Source of the DNA: Phymatolithon calcareum
Taxonomy: Eukaryota; Rhodophyta; Florideophyceae; Hapalidiales
Assembly: GCA_977006965.1 (NCBI GenBank)
Contig: OZ345354.1
Coordinates: 992,001 to 1,056,000, forward strand
Direction: 5' to 3'
DNA length: 64,000 nucleotides
The translations under genes were made by a program, and so were the position numbers. Under the pieces are notes generated by a model that did no database searches, was not told where the DNA came from, and saw only the letters and a list, made by a program, of their open reading frames with translations. Numbering within the stretch: position 1 is the stretch's first letter; every line of letters begins with the position of its first letter. Shown here piece by piece: positions 1-12,083 of the stretch.

Positions 1-2114
1 TTCTGGCGTGGCAGTGATGATGGAGACAATGAGATAGATTTGACATTAATATCGATGTTATGAAGACAATGTAATGGGCGTCAGCTTCTGTTCGGGCTCA
101 AATTCCCAGGCACAGACGACTTAGTTCAATTTAACCTGGCCAAGAGCTTCGTACAAGCAACATGCTTTTCGGGTATGGATCGACAGGCTCGCCTCGTGAT
201 GTGCACATCTTGAGGTCAACTCTGCCCACATGCGACGTGCAACTCTCAAAATCTTTTTCCCTGTGCCTAATTATAATTGATCGTTTTCGTACTTTACTTC
301 GACATCTAATATCGAAAGAATTTCCAAGAGGCAGTCCGGGAATACACCATCGGGAAATTGATGGGAGATTCACATCCCAACTAATTACACGTGCCATTAC
401 ATTGCTCGTACGATCGAATCATCCATTGCCATTATATCATGCACGTGGTATTCGACGACATGGTACCAAACAAGACGAGCACAAACGACAGCGTTTGGAC
501 CTATGGCATACCAAATTTAAATTGTAGTCGCTTATTCAACGACTGGCTGAATGGGGACCAAGGATTGTTGAATGTGCTTTGATCCCCGATTGTCCCTATG
601 CCATTGGATTGTGTTCTCCAACATCACTACCACTATCCCCGTTACTAATATTTTTCGAAATAATTGCCTTTTCTCGGCAATGGCCATACATTATGTATTA
701 GATTAAGACAGCGCCGTAACCACTGTACGGGTACTAAAAATTTCTCTTTCTCTCACGATTGCACGTGTGCAAAGTGAACGATGAATCCCTGTGCGCTGAC
801 GAATCGCACTGCATGTTAGTCTTTCTCTTCGAGCTATGCACCCCAATCGAAGGGTTTGGCGGGCCGTAATGAATGCGGTACAAAAAGTATCCAAGCATGG
901 TTTTCCGCTAGTAGTACATAGAGGATAGTTCTGCGTTCCGTTGTATTGGAAGAGGAATGTTTCCTGGTTTTTGCTCGACTGTTAGGTTCGCGCATACTCA
1001 CGAACGTGTTTTCGTTCTGTCGACCACGTAGATCTTGAACTTCGCACCCAACCTAACCGTACGCGTACCTTGTATTCGCAGTGGAAGCCAGTGCTTTGTA
1101 TTTCACACATCGCGAAGATGCCCAGAAATTGTGGTAGTCAAAGTGTGCGTGGTAAATCTTGCGCGCGACGCAATATCGTGGAAGGAAGACAGCAAGCGTA
1201 TGTGCTTGTGTCTAACCTAAACGCGTATTTGTCTACAGAATATATGGTTCTAGTGGGCTGCAGTGGCGTAAAGCAGTCCGCTGACGTTAAGATCGCGTAG
1301 ACCTCTAAGTATTCGAGGCACTCATGGGGAACCATTGATCCCACGGAGCTATTCCAGGGCCATCGTTGGCCGATTGAGAGATTCAAAAGACGGAAACTGA
1401 CTCTGTTTTTTGTGAGAACCGGCAGCGATTTCAGCGCAGACATTATTCTATCGATACGACGAATCTCCTTACTCTCTGCACTGGGAAAACGTGGTCCTGC
1501 GCGCGCCAGATCAGCAATCCACTCTGACCCTGATTTGTGTAAGGCAAATATATTGAAGCGGGGCGTACATAACGAGCATGGAGTACAACGACATGTGAAA
1601 GGAGTCATGCGTGAAGAAGTTTGGAAATGTGCTAGAGTTTGCAGAGCCTTGTTGCAATTTATTCCGGACAGCTGATGAACTCGTCTGACTCTCTACAGCA
1701 TCAGCTTTGTTGCTATGAGGGTATTTCACGCGATTCCTTTGCTGGCAATAGCACACTCTTTCCTACCTCAAACTCTACTTTCCGCATCTGCTTCTCATGC
1801 AGGAAAATATCTTTTGGAGCTCAGCGGCCAGACTGTTTCTGGACTGATAAAGACTAAGAGCACCTCGTCCTCAAACTTCTTTCCTACCCATTCCTACGGC
1901 GCGCTTTCTACCGCTGTGGTCGCCAATGGAACATTTCTCTAGTTAAATCACATTCGTTCTTTTATTGCATGATATCTGAGCTACAAATAGTGTACGTGTA
2001 CGTTATTCAACATCTAGCGGGCCTCTAAGATGTTTTTCTACGGGATTGATTCTGGGTACTCGCGTACCTGCTTCCCACGAGTACTGCGACACACCACTAC
2101 ACGGGGACATGCGT
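1..2114. other. Gene-poor interval
   Basis: Only short open frames with no recognisable domain, low-complexity composition or conserved motif occur on either strand. I see no tRNA, rRNA or clear promoter. The stretch is best read as intergenic DNA or decayed repeat sequence. Confidence 0.6.
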
Positions 2115-2545
2115 CTTCAATCCTTGCGAGTGACAGGACTCGAACCGGCAACCTCAACATTCCTGCCTGTATCATACCGAAATATGCGCACAGGTTTTTT
2201 TGGAGTAGCTGTCTAGTTGTTTGTTTAAAAGCCCTAGGAGTCCTAAGACTGTACGGGAACATATTTTTGGAAATTCTTCATTCTGCTATATTTCCTGGTC
2301 CCTAATTCAGGGACTCGTCGTTTTCCATATTTTCAATTAAGGTGACGCTGTAGAATAGTAGAGAGCACTCGGGAAGCAATACGTTTCTCTACGAAACTCT
2401 ACGAGTAGTAGGGAGTCTAATGACCTTTCAGTTGCTAGTAGTTTTCCAGAGTACAGTTTGCACTTTGTTAGGTTCTTGCGTACGGTCTCCAGGTGAATGC
2501 GCACAGGTGCGCGGAGGCAGTTTAACCACTATGCCACAGGTGGAA
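2115..2545 (-). repeat. tRNA-derived SINE-like element (or tRNA pseudogene) split by a LINE
   Basis: On the minus strand an exact pol III A box, TGGCATAGTGG, lies at 2536-2526. An exact B box, GGTTCGAGTCC, lies at 2146-2136. They are far apart only because a LINE fragment sits between them. With the insert and one target duplication removed, the boxes are about 66 bp apart. The reconstructed T stem does not pair well and no acceptor stem is visible, so this looks like a SINE head or dead tRNA copy, not a working tRNA gene. The outer boundaries are approximate. Confidence 0.55.
2184..2508 (-). mobile_element. 5'-truncated LINE fragment with target-site duplication
   Basis: The element proper is about 2196-2496 on the minus strand. 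Its sequence matches, in order, the last part of the LINE at 31986-32813: the stretch after TGGAGACC, the CGACGAGTCCCTG and AGGGACCAGG blocks, the CCGTACAGTCTTAGGA block, and a 3' run of A (T run at 2196-2201 on the plus strand). It is flanked by the 12-bp direct repeat ATGCGCACAGGT at 2184-2195 and 2497-2508, the expected target-primed insertion footprint. Only the C-terminal end of the reverse transcriptase region and the 3' UTR remain, so it has no coding ability. Confidence 0.85.
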
Positions 2546-3012
2546 AAATCCTATTCTAAAGAGCCTGTTTTGCGTGACTAGGAAGTAGTAGGAACACGCC
2601 GTCAAGCACTACGGTGTAGCGGTACATTTGCGCGAAAAAAGATTGTCCACAATGCACAGACAAAAAATTGTAGCGGTGTGCAATCCACCGTCCCGCACGT
2701 GTCCTTGTGCACGCGCATCAGACATCCTGAATGAGCTCGGATATACTGCTCCTGTAGAGCACAATGATCCCCGATGATGTGTCCAGGGTAGGCTGCTCAA
2801 AAATGAACGAGTAAAGTGCCCAGGCAACGTTAAAGTTTCCAGCTGACGCGTCGTGGAATTTGTATTGGTCGGATAAGCTGCTCCACTTCGATCTCCTGAG
2901 GTGAACAGTGTGTAACACTCAGCATGCAAGAGATATCGACGAAACGCAGAGCGTTTTCGTGAATTGAGGAATGGCAGCTAGCGGCAATGATCCAAGAGAT
3001 GATCCCGTTCAC

Positions 3013-3080
3013 TGGTGACTTTATTGGCTCTATAAACATTGGTGCCAGTACCGACGGTTACCAGTGCCAATAAAGTGACC
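3013..3080. repeat. Short inverted repeat (hairpin)
   Basis: The left arm reads GGTGACTTTATTGGC and the right arm GCCAATAAAGTGACC. They differ at one base and are separated by a loop of roughly 37 bp that itself contains a shorter GGTGCCAGTA/TACCAGTGCC-like pairing. It could be a small foldback element or a transcribed hairpin. No host gene is apparent. Confidence 0.6.
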
Positions 3081-6000
3081 AATTCGTCTGCCGTTGGTAG
3101 CTCTTGGCCTTCGGGGAGAGAACCTTGGACGGAGCAAATATTTTATTATTGCATAATAGGAGATTTGGATTGGATTGGATTTCTGTTTAATTGAAGCTCC
3201 CTTTGTCAATTATCAGTGCACCTGAGAGACTTTTCGTTGCGCTACAATCCTTCGCTTACGTTCTCATTAATAGGCGATTTGGGAAGTGTCCAAGTTGCCC
3301 AATATCAAAGTTATGAACCGATCGCCATCTCCGACGTAACCCAATATCACCCTCTCATGGGCAAATGCTAGATACTGAAATACACTCATTTTCGAGTGTG
3401 AGTCTCCTGATAGAGAGTGGATTTGATCTATCGGTGCGATCCAGCCAGATACAGACCACGATCTGCGCTTCCTCCGCACTGCTAAGAGTAAGGGATCTCC
3501 GCCGCGTGGTGAGCTCCATGTTCGTCTACGCCGCAAACGGTATTCAGCCATGCGAGACACTCGAATGGTTCCAATCCAGTTGCTCATCATGAAAGTGTGG
3601 TCCTATGGCCTCCACGCGCGCATCCATCCATGCTGACCTGTCCCTCATTTTTTCAAAAGAGAAAATGGTAATAATTTCATCAACAAGAAAATGACTAGCA
3701 CGCGTCCGCAGGGGATCTATTATGCGCCAGTGTTTTCCAGATACTGCGCCAATGCTGTTGAAAATACCGAAAGAATATACTCTGCACTCCAGGGCCTTTT
3801 CATATTCAAATTATTCTGTATGCCGTTTCTCGTTACTGATTCGGAACAGTTGCTTCGGCACACAGTCTTTGCCCTCCAACGTTTGTCCCCCGTCTTCAGG
3901 TTCTACTCGATTGCTGAGATTTCCCCTATCTGATCGTCTGCTTCACACAAAGCGAGACCAGTTGTCCACTGCCTGCTCCGAAATTTTGCGAAGCTGACCT
4001 AAGCACCACCCAGTCAAGCAATCTGTTTCCAGTTGTGTATTTGCATTCCAAGAAATAAGTCAGCAGAGCAGATTAGTAACGCTGAATTGAGGCTTTCCGC
4101 ATACGTGTCCTCTCCTCTAACGAAGTTTTGTGATCTTCAGAAAAAACCTTGCGCAACGTTTTCATGCAGAGGTATAAATGGACACGTTTCTGGTGCTAGT
4201 CGATTCCTATGGTACGAGACCTTTCGTAAACCACACATAAAGAAAAATCAGATCAAAAATCTGCGAACGAAATGCGCGGAGAATGACTTCATTCCTTGGA
4301 TATTCCAATTGTTTTGCCGTTTACCTTGTCTACAGCGATAGATCGACTTCGTTTGCGATCCAACTGAGATTTCTACTTTGCCCGCAGTACAGCGTCGCAA
4401 AAGCAGCAGCTCGACAATCTAAAGGAAATTCGAGCATCTTTTCGCATCTGTAGAACGCCGTCGGCAGTACTTAGTCTGTGCGAAAAATTGGGACGTCACA
4501 GGAGGGAAAAAAGCAGCAATTGTGAGTGACATTTTTGCATCTGGGATTGGAAGATATTTGTGGTGGTAAAGCATACAAAAAGCCTGCCAAGGTTGCTTTT
4601 ACGACAATGGGAACGTAGGGTATATAACCAGTCAAGTCTTTCCACGTTATACCTCTGAGCAGTTGAGCATTACATGTAAAGCTCAGGCAATTTTCTTTAT
4701 TGCTCTACCTCGTCAGAAAAGCATGTCGACATCCATTCATTCCCCTCGCTATGAACATCTACGGATGTATTGTTCCCCAGTCGACTCTGCAATCAAGTCG
4801 GGACAAGGAAAGAGTCTCCTCGTCCGCTTTTCCATTAGCCCACCAACCTTTCTGTCAACATGTGCATAATGAATATAATGTAACGTACTCTGCGTAGCAG
4901 AGTCAGTTAGCATCCGAGGCAATTAAAATAGCCGGTCCCACTTTCCACTGTTGAAAGGGGCAGAACGCGAGCAGAGACTTTGTCCAGCTCATTCCACGGT
5001 TTGTATTGTGCCATTCACGGTACCCGCATCTGCAGATTTTGCTCCACGCTTCGCGGCACTCAGCCAGCCCGCTGTAGGGTTTCCACTGGTATGTCGTCCG
5101 TTAGGAATGCCGCTTTTTTATCGAAAAATAAGTTCACTGGTTCAGACTCATCACCCCCGTGTCTGTTCACTTCCACGGGAAGAATCTTCAAGACGTGGAA
5201 GTCGGTCTAAAAGATGATAAACAATCTGATCCATTGTTAATGTTAAACGAAAAGTGCAGGAAGAATGTTTACATGTGCCAGCTCAGAAAAAAGAAAAGGA
5301 AGAACTGATCGACTTTCTGGGTTTAGATTTTAAGAACACCCTCGGTAACATTCGTCAGATTGGAGGAGGAGATCCTTATGAATAAAGCACCGTGCCTCTC
5401 TACTGTCCATTGTGCGGTTAGGAGCGGTTGTTGGTGCCAGTGTGGTGGCCCTAGCTCTAAAATCTCTTCTCCTGAAGGCGTACAGTGGAACAAAAGCAAC
5501 TCTCCCTTGGAATATAAAGTATAGATGGACCAAATAGCAGTCCAATTGTCAGTTTCATGGAAGCCTCTCATGTGCTAAATAGGCAGAGTTTTTATTTTAA
5601 TATGTCTCCGCTTCTCTCGCTAATTAAATTCACATTTATCCATCATTAGAAGGCTCGCGTTCGTAGCTCTAATTCGCTGCATTTTTTATTCCATGGCGTC
5701 CCAAAGGACGAATGTATACAATAGCATCGATGCAGTTTAGGGCTATTTCGACCATCTTGAATAATTCTTCGGTCACCTAGCATCTTGATTGGAAATCCTC
5801 GAGATTGTCCAGATCTTTTGCATTGTAGGCTAAGATTCCCACTATTGACGTAGAAATATGCACCAGAACTTAACATGGAAATGGCTTGGATACATTGTTA
5901 GGCCTCAAAATTCTAGCAGAGGCAACACCTCGTCCATCAGATGCTTCTTCAATTCGTCAAGCCTGCAACACGATCATCTTTGGTGGCATTCTGAACTTAT

Positions 6001-7582
6001 AGTCAAACGCCGTCCAATGCCTCTCTGGCGATAGGATAGAAAATGTAGGCCCCCCCGTAACTCTGCGAGCATGGGCGAAATGAATGAATGAATGGAACGA
6101 ATTTAGGTATTGTTACCTCGAGTAAAATGGCGGTCAATAGTGCCAAACTGACTGAAAAGTAAGCGTCACGACTGATAGTTTCTTATGTGTCCTTAACCTT
6201 CAAAACCATTTGCAGATGTTAGGCCGTTGATAGAGATTCTCTCCGTGTTGCTGTTTCTTACGTTGAACTCGACCAAAGGTTTCTCTTTTGCTTTCGCAGA
6301 TGTTTGCGAATTAAACAACCAAGATCAACCGTGCAGCCCAGTTCATATCTGCTACAATTGAAGTAGATTAGCAACACTCAACAACTTCGTACGAGGTAAT
6401 TGAACGTTTAAGTTACTGTAACAGGAAAGAGCACAGCTGCTCCGATGTATATCTGGTATGATACTCAGGGCTCTGTAACAAGGAAACCTTTTACTCAATT
6501 AGAAAGACCACATTTGCTCGGGTTCTTCCATGCATGATACTTTAGTGAAACAATTTTTGGGCACTTGAAGTTTGATAGGACCTATTTTCTCGCTCAAGGG
6601 AGCCGCGGATTTCGAGCCGTAGACTTATGGCCGGAATGAAAAACTGTACGCCAGATTCCACTGTTAACATGGAATCTAGAATGTCGGAGTGAAGGTACGA
6701 AGACGGATCGACGTAAGCAGCAGCACAATGGGCGCCAACCAAAGACATCGTTCGATAAAGAAAGAAAGAGCAAATAGCTGTACTATATTAAATTAGTGTT
6801 TCTTTAAAAAATGAGTAAATTATACGCGCAAATACGAGCTTCTTTCACGTCAGTAGAGTAAGAATCTCGTACTAGGACCGATAAATAATACATAATTCTT
6901 TTGAAATTGAAAGAAAATTCTTCTCATAGTGCTTACATACAAACAGAAATTTATTGGCTAGACGTATTCCACAACCTGATCAACTTCCTTCTTATTGGCC
7001 CTGGTGCAGTTACACCTGTTGAAGTTTAATTTGTGATTAATTTTCGAGCTGTGAGGAGGCTTTCAATAAATTGACTCTCTGAGAGTCAGTGAAAGACTTG
7101 TAAGTTTTTTCGCGGTTAAAATAAGTTAGATTATTGAAGCAATTTGATTATGTGAAGGGATTTCTCACCTAATTTTTGACGGGAAGAACCCAATAAATTG
7201 AATCTTAGAAGAACAGAGTGCCCGAAAAGAAAAGAACAACAGCCAGGAAGTGGATCGCTTGGCAGCTTTTCGTAAAATCAGTATTCAGGACTATTTACGT
7301 GCGGGGACTCGTGACTAACTACGACGCCCAGCGGTAGACGTAGACTAATCGCACTACACCAAATTCCAAGGAGCGCAAGACGTACTTTTCACCCCTGCAG
7401 CTCCTACAACTTTGAGAAATAGCCAGATGATTGCTTTCTCATAGTCAAGGATGATTAACTATAGCAACATCCTATATTACTGTTGATGAAATCCAATCCG
7501 GAGAATCTATTGACAACATACCAGTACTTCGTTCAACGCGTATTTGCCAGCGTATCCAAAAACAAATCAAATGTTTGCAGTG

Positions 7583-7706
7583 AGCGGGCATGAATAATTA
7601 ATGTAAAACGTAAGAGGACCAGGCCCGAGTGGGTACAATAGCGCCCGAGGGCCTAGCTCGAAGGATATAGGGCCTGGTCTTCTTACATTCATTATTCATG
7701 CCCGCT
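7583..7706. repeat. 124-bp foldback element (MITE-like)
   Basis: The arms begin AGCGGGCATGAATAAT and end ATTATTCATGCCCGCT. They continue inward as near-complementary blocks AGAGGACCAGGCCC and GGGCCTGGTCTTCT, so almost the whole unit can fold into one hairpin. No coding capacity is visible. A non-autonomous foldback transposon or a structured transcript would both fit. I could not identify a target duplication. Confidence 0.65.
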
Positions 7707-9661
7707 ACTGGTAAATATCTACGAATATGTCTCTTATTATTTCGTCTGGAAAAGCGTTCAAGAAGCGTTATTCTCGTCTGCCACAGTAACATAAGGAGCA
7801 AATTCCTAGCATGGGCTTGTGGAATACTGCTACTATCTTGACTTGTTGATGTCGGAACGAGCCGTAAAATCCCACAACATGCCCTTTCTATGTCATCCTG
7901 GTGCGTTCTTCCAAGCAATCCTTCCTCAATATACGAGGTCCCGCGACAAGAGATTTAGTTTATTATTTGGAAGTAGTGTGCCTAAAGCTGCCTACGAGTC
8001 TCCATCCTAGGAGTACTGCAGTGGGATGAAGGAACATAAATGATCAGATGTGGAACTGCGGCTCCACTTGACCAATCGCACCCGAACTGCATTGCATTTC
8101 GTTCTGCTGGTTCTGCAGTTACTGTACTTACAGCTCCGATTTATGGCTTGACTCCCCGTATGCGCCGTCGCACTGATTTGAGATATGGACACCATTTCTA
8201 TTCTCAATTGTTGAGACAGGGACCCACAACACACAATTACTACTGCGTTCAGTGTTCTTTTTGGGACATGGGGAAATCTTGGATGAATGCTAGCCTGAAT
8301 TCCACTTTCCATATTCTCATGTCCGCAAGTCACCTGACGCAGTTTTGGCGCCTGTGATGGGTGGATGCAACTCTTTGCCCTCAATTGAAGACCCTACAAG
8401 GAGAAATGCAGATTTTTCAAAAGTTACCCACGCGTTTGCAGACGCATGGGGCAACTTTGCCAGTGCCAAGAGGCCATGGGTAACGTTTGCGAGTACTGTA
8501 GTGCGTACGACAAGATCTGGTGGGATACAAAAACCTACCTCTGGCCCATAAACGGGCCCCAAGGGGGAAAAATAGCCACTGCACTGTATCACGCGGAGTC
8601 TGTTCGTATTCTCTCAGCAAATTGAAGACCCTACGAATGCCGTATTCAGAGCTCTGAAAGAGCTGTTTTGTTCATCCCCTGAGCCATATGAATGGCAGCG
8701 AGCGCCACTGACCACAACGTCCGTTCTCATGGCGGAAATGACAAACCACAATGTCTCGCGAGTTTCTTCGATTGCATTGCAGATCAGGACTATGCGAACG
8801 TTCACTATTCCATTGCTACCGTCTGCACAGTTCGTCCCACTGCGAGATGGTTTCCTTTGGAGCTCCGAAATACGGTCGCGCACACGGGCCGGGGTTTCAA
8901 ACACACGCGACCTAGCAGAACGGCGCACAAACCGTCGCCCGCCCTTCCTGCGCCTCGCAGCTCCGCCTGAGGCCCCAAAGTTTCAGCTTTGGTTCGCTGT
9001 TTCAGCGCCGTGCGAAGTCATCGCTGCCTACATCATCTGCTGCCAGCCACGTGCACAGTCATACTTCGCTGTCCTGCTTCTGTCCACTGAAGCGCTGACG
9101 TGCGGGACACCACAAACGAGTGTAAGGTGGTGTCGTCCATGTCTGTCCACGCTCAACTATCTGTCCCAGGCTGTGTCCGGTGCATCGCGCATTTGGCCGC
9201 CGCCAAGGGCGTGGGAGGAGAACTTCAGTGGAAGCACTGATTTTATTGTGTGAGAAAATAATATCACGTACTGTATCAGAGAGTGTCCCATTTCGCCAGT
9301 GTTTAGAGTGCTTCATACACTACCCTGGTCTTTTGCTGCAGATTGCGCATTTCCGATCGTGGGAAAAGCCATCAAAGGCGACAGCTGATTTAGACGGAGG
9401 CGTATGTATCGGAGATTTGCCACGCAGGTTAACACGCCTTACTGTCCTCCAATTCTTGACGTCTGTCGACAGGCAATTTGACAGTGCTGCATTCTATTCC
9501 AGTACTGTTTCACGTAGACCCTGAACGTGCCGCCATGGAGAGTGACGTTTAGAAGCCGAATCATATACCGGTCCTGGAGGCTGCATCCCGGTTCTGGAGA
9601 AGGCGCTTGTGTGGCGGCTAGATCAGTCTTGAATTCCACTGCATTTTGCGCAGAACTAACT

Positions 9662-10735
9662 TTACTCGTCCTTTCCGACGATCCTTTCCCATACCGATTC
9701 CCAATACGTACTCGGTCGGGAGCTTCCACTATTACCGAACAGCCACCATCTCTGTCTTGCAGCTTTCTCCTGTTCAATATGCTCTCCTATTGAAGTACAA
9801 TACGCCACGGCGGCTGCAGCGCCGCCGATGTGCGCAGCTAGATCGATCCGCCCTCGCGACGCAATTGCAACTAACAAATCAACGCCTGCATACATCATCG
9901 CCAATTCTCTAGCCGTCATTTGCATGCCCAGCACTAGAAACTCCGCGTGAGGAACGAGTGTAGCCAATGCGGCCAACGCAGCACAAACGCACCCGCTGGC
10001 GCCGAGTGTCGGCATCCGCGAGCGGCGCACGACTTTCCAAATTGTGCTCGCTGCCATCGATGACAAGCAAGAGAATGCATACATTTCTAAAAATCTGTCA
10101 CGGCCGTGCATTTCCCCGACAACCAACGGTCCAAGTGCAGCAAGTGCAGCCATATTGCCTCCGAAATGCAGCAGCCCAGCATGGGAAAAATTTGCAGTCA
10201 GCAACGTCCACACTCGCAATGCACGCAGTCCCCCCACACTGCACGTAAAATGTCTACAGTTTTGCACTTTTCTTACAGTCAGCTTTATGCGCAGTGTCCA
10301 CAGAGCCGGAGGTAGGGCGGGGATTGCTTACCGCGTCATCAGAGAAGTCGGAGCAACGCGCCAGAGCAAGAGCACCGCCGTGTTCAATGCAATAATATGC
10401 AGTATAGGTCGCTCGGCTTCGCTTTCATTTGCACGCGTCACCCGCTGCAGTATATATTCCCCACCAGCTCGAAGACGCGTTTGCAGATCAGTCCATGCAT
10501 CGCGAGATAGCTCGAAACCTGTGAGCTCGCTATTGGCACGCAATGTAAACGCAATTAGCCCGGCGCACCCACCAGCAAGTATAAGCGGAGCAGGAGGACT
10601 TCGTGTACCGGGTGCCACGCATTGAGCCGGGTAAGCATAACGCAGTTGTCGCGGAAGGGGCACAGACCGTGCTGCACGCTGCAGCGCTTCATTGTTCGCC
10701 CAGCGCGCAGAGGTTCGCCGTGCAATGCTAAACAT
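9662..10735 (-). CDS. Rhomboid intramembrane serine protease, mitochondrial (PARL-like)
   Basis: This gene is spliced. Exon 1 runs 10735-10332, the 78-bp intron 10331-10254 starts GTAAGC and ends CTGTAG with a CTGAC branch-like site, and exon 2 runs 10253-9662. Joining keeps frame (phase 2) and gives 331 residues. The N terminus (MFSIARRTSARW...) is rich in Arg and Ser and lacks acids, as mitochondrial presequences are. Exon 2 carries the rhomboid signatures: HFGGN in the oxyanion TM region, the serine motif GASG, and a His in the final catalytic TM segment (LAAHIGG). Rhomboids of this type cleave single-pass proteins in the inner mitochondrial membrane. An in-frame ATG 45 bp upstream (10780) would add a Pro/Asp/Arg-rich leader and seems a less likely start. 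The gene is divergent from the VOC gene next door, sharing about 290 bp of upstream DNA. Confidence 0.85.
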
Positions 10736-11023
10736 GTTAGCACATTCGGTTCGATTCGATCCAGATCGATCTGGATCCACAAAGAAAATTTAATAACTGT
10801 GTGTATGCGGAGGAAGCAGTAGTGGGGTTGATGTATAATTTTGATTAAATTTTGGAGACTTCACGAAATATTTTTGTCGGCACGAACAGTTATCGCCGTC
10901 GTCCGCGGTGTGGATTTTTCGTTTCGCTGCTGCTTCACCGTGCGTAGGTGCCGTACATTGAGTTGTGTCTGGGACAGTGGTGCCGCCTGACCCTGCAAGT
11001 ATTGCTCTTACACGAAGAAGAAA

Positions 11024-11611
11024 ATGACCGCCCGTCTCGCGCGAGTGATATTGCTCGTGCGTGACGTGGGCACCAGCACGGCGTTCTTCCGAGACGGACT
11101 CGGGCTCGCCCCGGAATTCATTAGTGCAACTCATTCGCGTTTGCAAGCGCGAAATAGCGGTGAGAATGGAGTCGTGATCGATCTCACACTTGCGGAGAGG
11201 TAGGGCTGCTGGCTGTCGCGCTCGCTCTATCCAAGAGGGTTAACTTTCTGCACAGCCCCATGTTATTTATGTTTTTGTGGCACGTGGCTGACCTTCGGTT
11301 TGCATCGTCCACGCGCTTTTTGTTCCCTCAATAGCGAGGCACAGACGAGCGTGGGTTACTCCCCGTTTCTCACTTTTGACGTTGATGACCTGGATGAGGC
11401 GCTTCCGCGACTTCTGCAGCTCGGGGCCGCACTAGATGGCCCGGTTCGTCGCGAAATGTACGGAGCATCGGCGGCGCTCCGCGCTCCATGTGGGCACATG
11501 ATTGGATTGCATGAACCGGCCGGGTTGCCCAATCATGGTGATCGCGCCGTGGCGGCAGCGAAGGTCGCGAAGGAGCGCTTGGCGGCAGAGGAGCGGAAAA
11601 GTTCAGCCTAA
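11024..11611 (+). CDS. VOC/glyoxalase-fold protein (spliced)
   Basis: Exon 1 is 11024-11199, the 135-bp intron 11200-11334 begins GTAGGG and ends AATAG, and exon 2 is 11335-11611. The joined frame (phase 2) gives a 150-residue protein, the usual size of a single vicinal-oxygen-chelate domain pair. Exon 1 supplies the first beta-alpha-beta unit (RVILLVRDVGTSTAFFRDGL). Exon 2 supplies the second unit beginning GYSPFLTFDVDDLDEAL and ending CGHMIGLHE, where family members place a metal-binding Glu. The substrate cannot be told from sequence; relatives include glyoxalases, dioxygenases and bleomycin-resistance-type proteins. The tail is charged and Ala-rich. Translation of either exon alone would give half a domain, which supports the intron. 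Confidence 0.8.
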
Positions 11612-12083
11612 GCAGTGCGAGCGAAGGCAAGGAGAAGGGTCGCGGGACACGGGGGCAGAAGTGGTTGGTCGAAGAACCGTGGCGAGCAAATTTGAATGGG
11701 TTGTAGGTGTTTTGATCTTGGACCAGAGGATATCAAACTATTGAGGAAGACCGCCTGACGGGTCTGTTAACTAACTTATATTACTGTTTTGGCCTGCTTG
11801 TTGCAGACTTGACGTTTGCCTTGTACATAACGAATGAGAAGATCCCTACGTGATGCTCCCTGGCACCCACATTTGCACCCCAAGCTGTTCCACGTCCTGT
11901 ATTTCCCTATGGTCACCCGAGAAGACCGTTCTTCACAGCAACGGCGTGGGTAATCCGGCGATGTTTCCAACAGGGGTAAGAGATACGTGAGGTGAAACGA
12001 TGAATGCTGGTCCTCAGAAAACGAAAAGAGCAAAAACGCTACTCGAGCGTCGTCGTTGGGAGGACGTTCCCAATTTGAAATTC
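11612..12083. other. Intergenic spacer between convergent genes
   Basis: No domain-bearing frame is visible. The interval separates the 3' ends of the VOC gene (plus strand) and the phosphatase gene (minus strand). Confidence 0.6.

Larger units (their letters stand above)
2546..9661. other. Gene-poor interval
   Basis: No frame here shows a recognisable protein family. Open frames of about 100-170 codons occur near 3.3-3.6, 7.6-8.4 and 8.6-9.5 kb. They overlap one another on both strands and none has a convincing domain. The foldbacks at 3013-3080 and 7583-7706 are listed separately. A short GGATT microsatellite occurs near 3165-3180. Confidence 0.5.

Noticed and set aside
3267-3590. Possible second copy of the frame at 31464-31796
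   Set aside because: Both contain GDGDR-like and QY-LA-like peptides, but the nucleotide match is limited to about 12 bp around GATCGCCATC and is likely chance.
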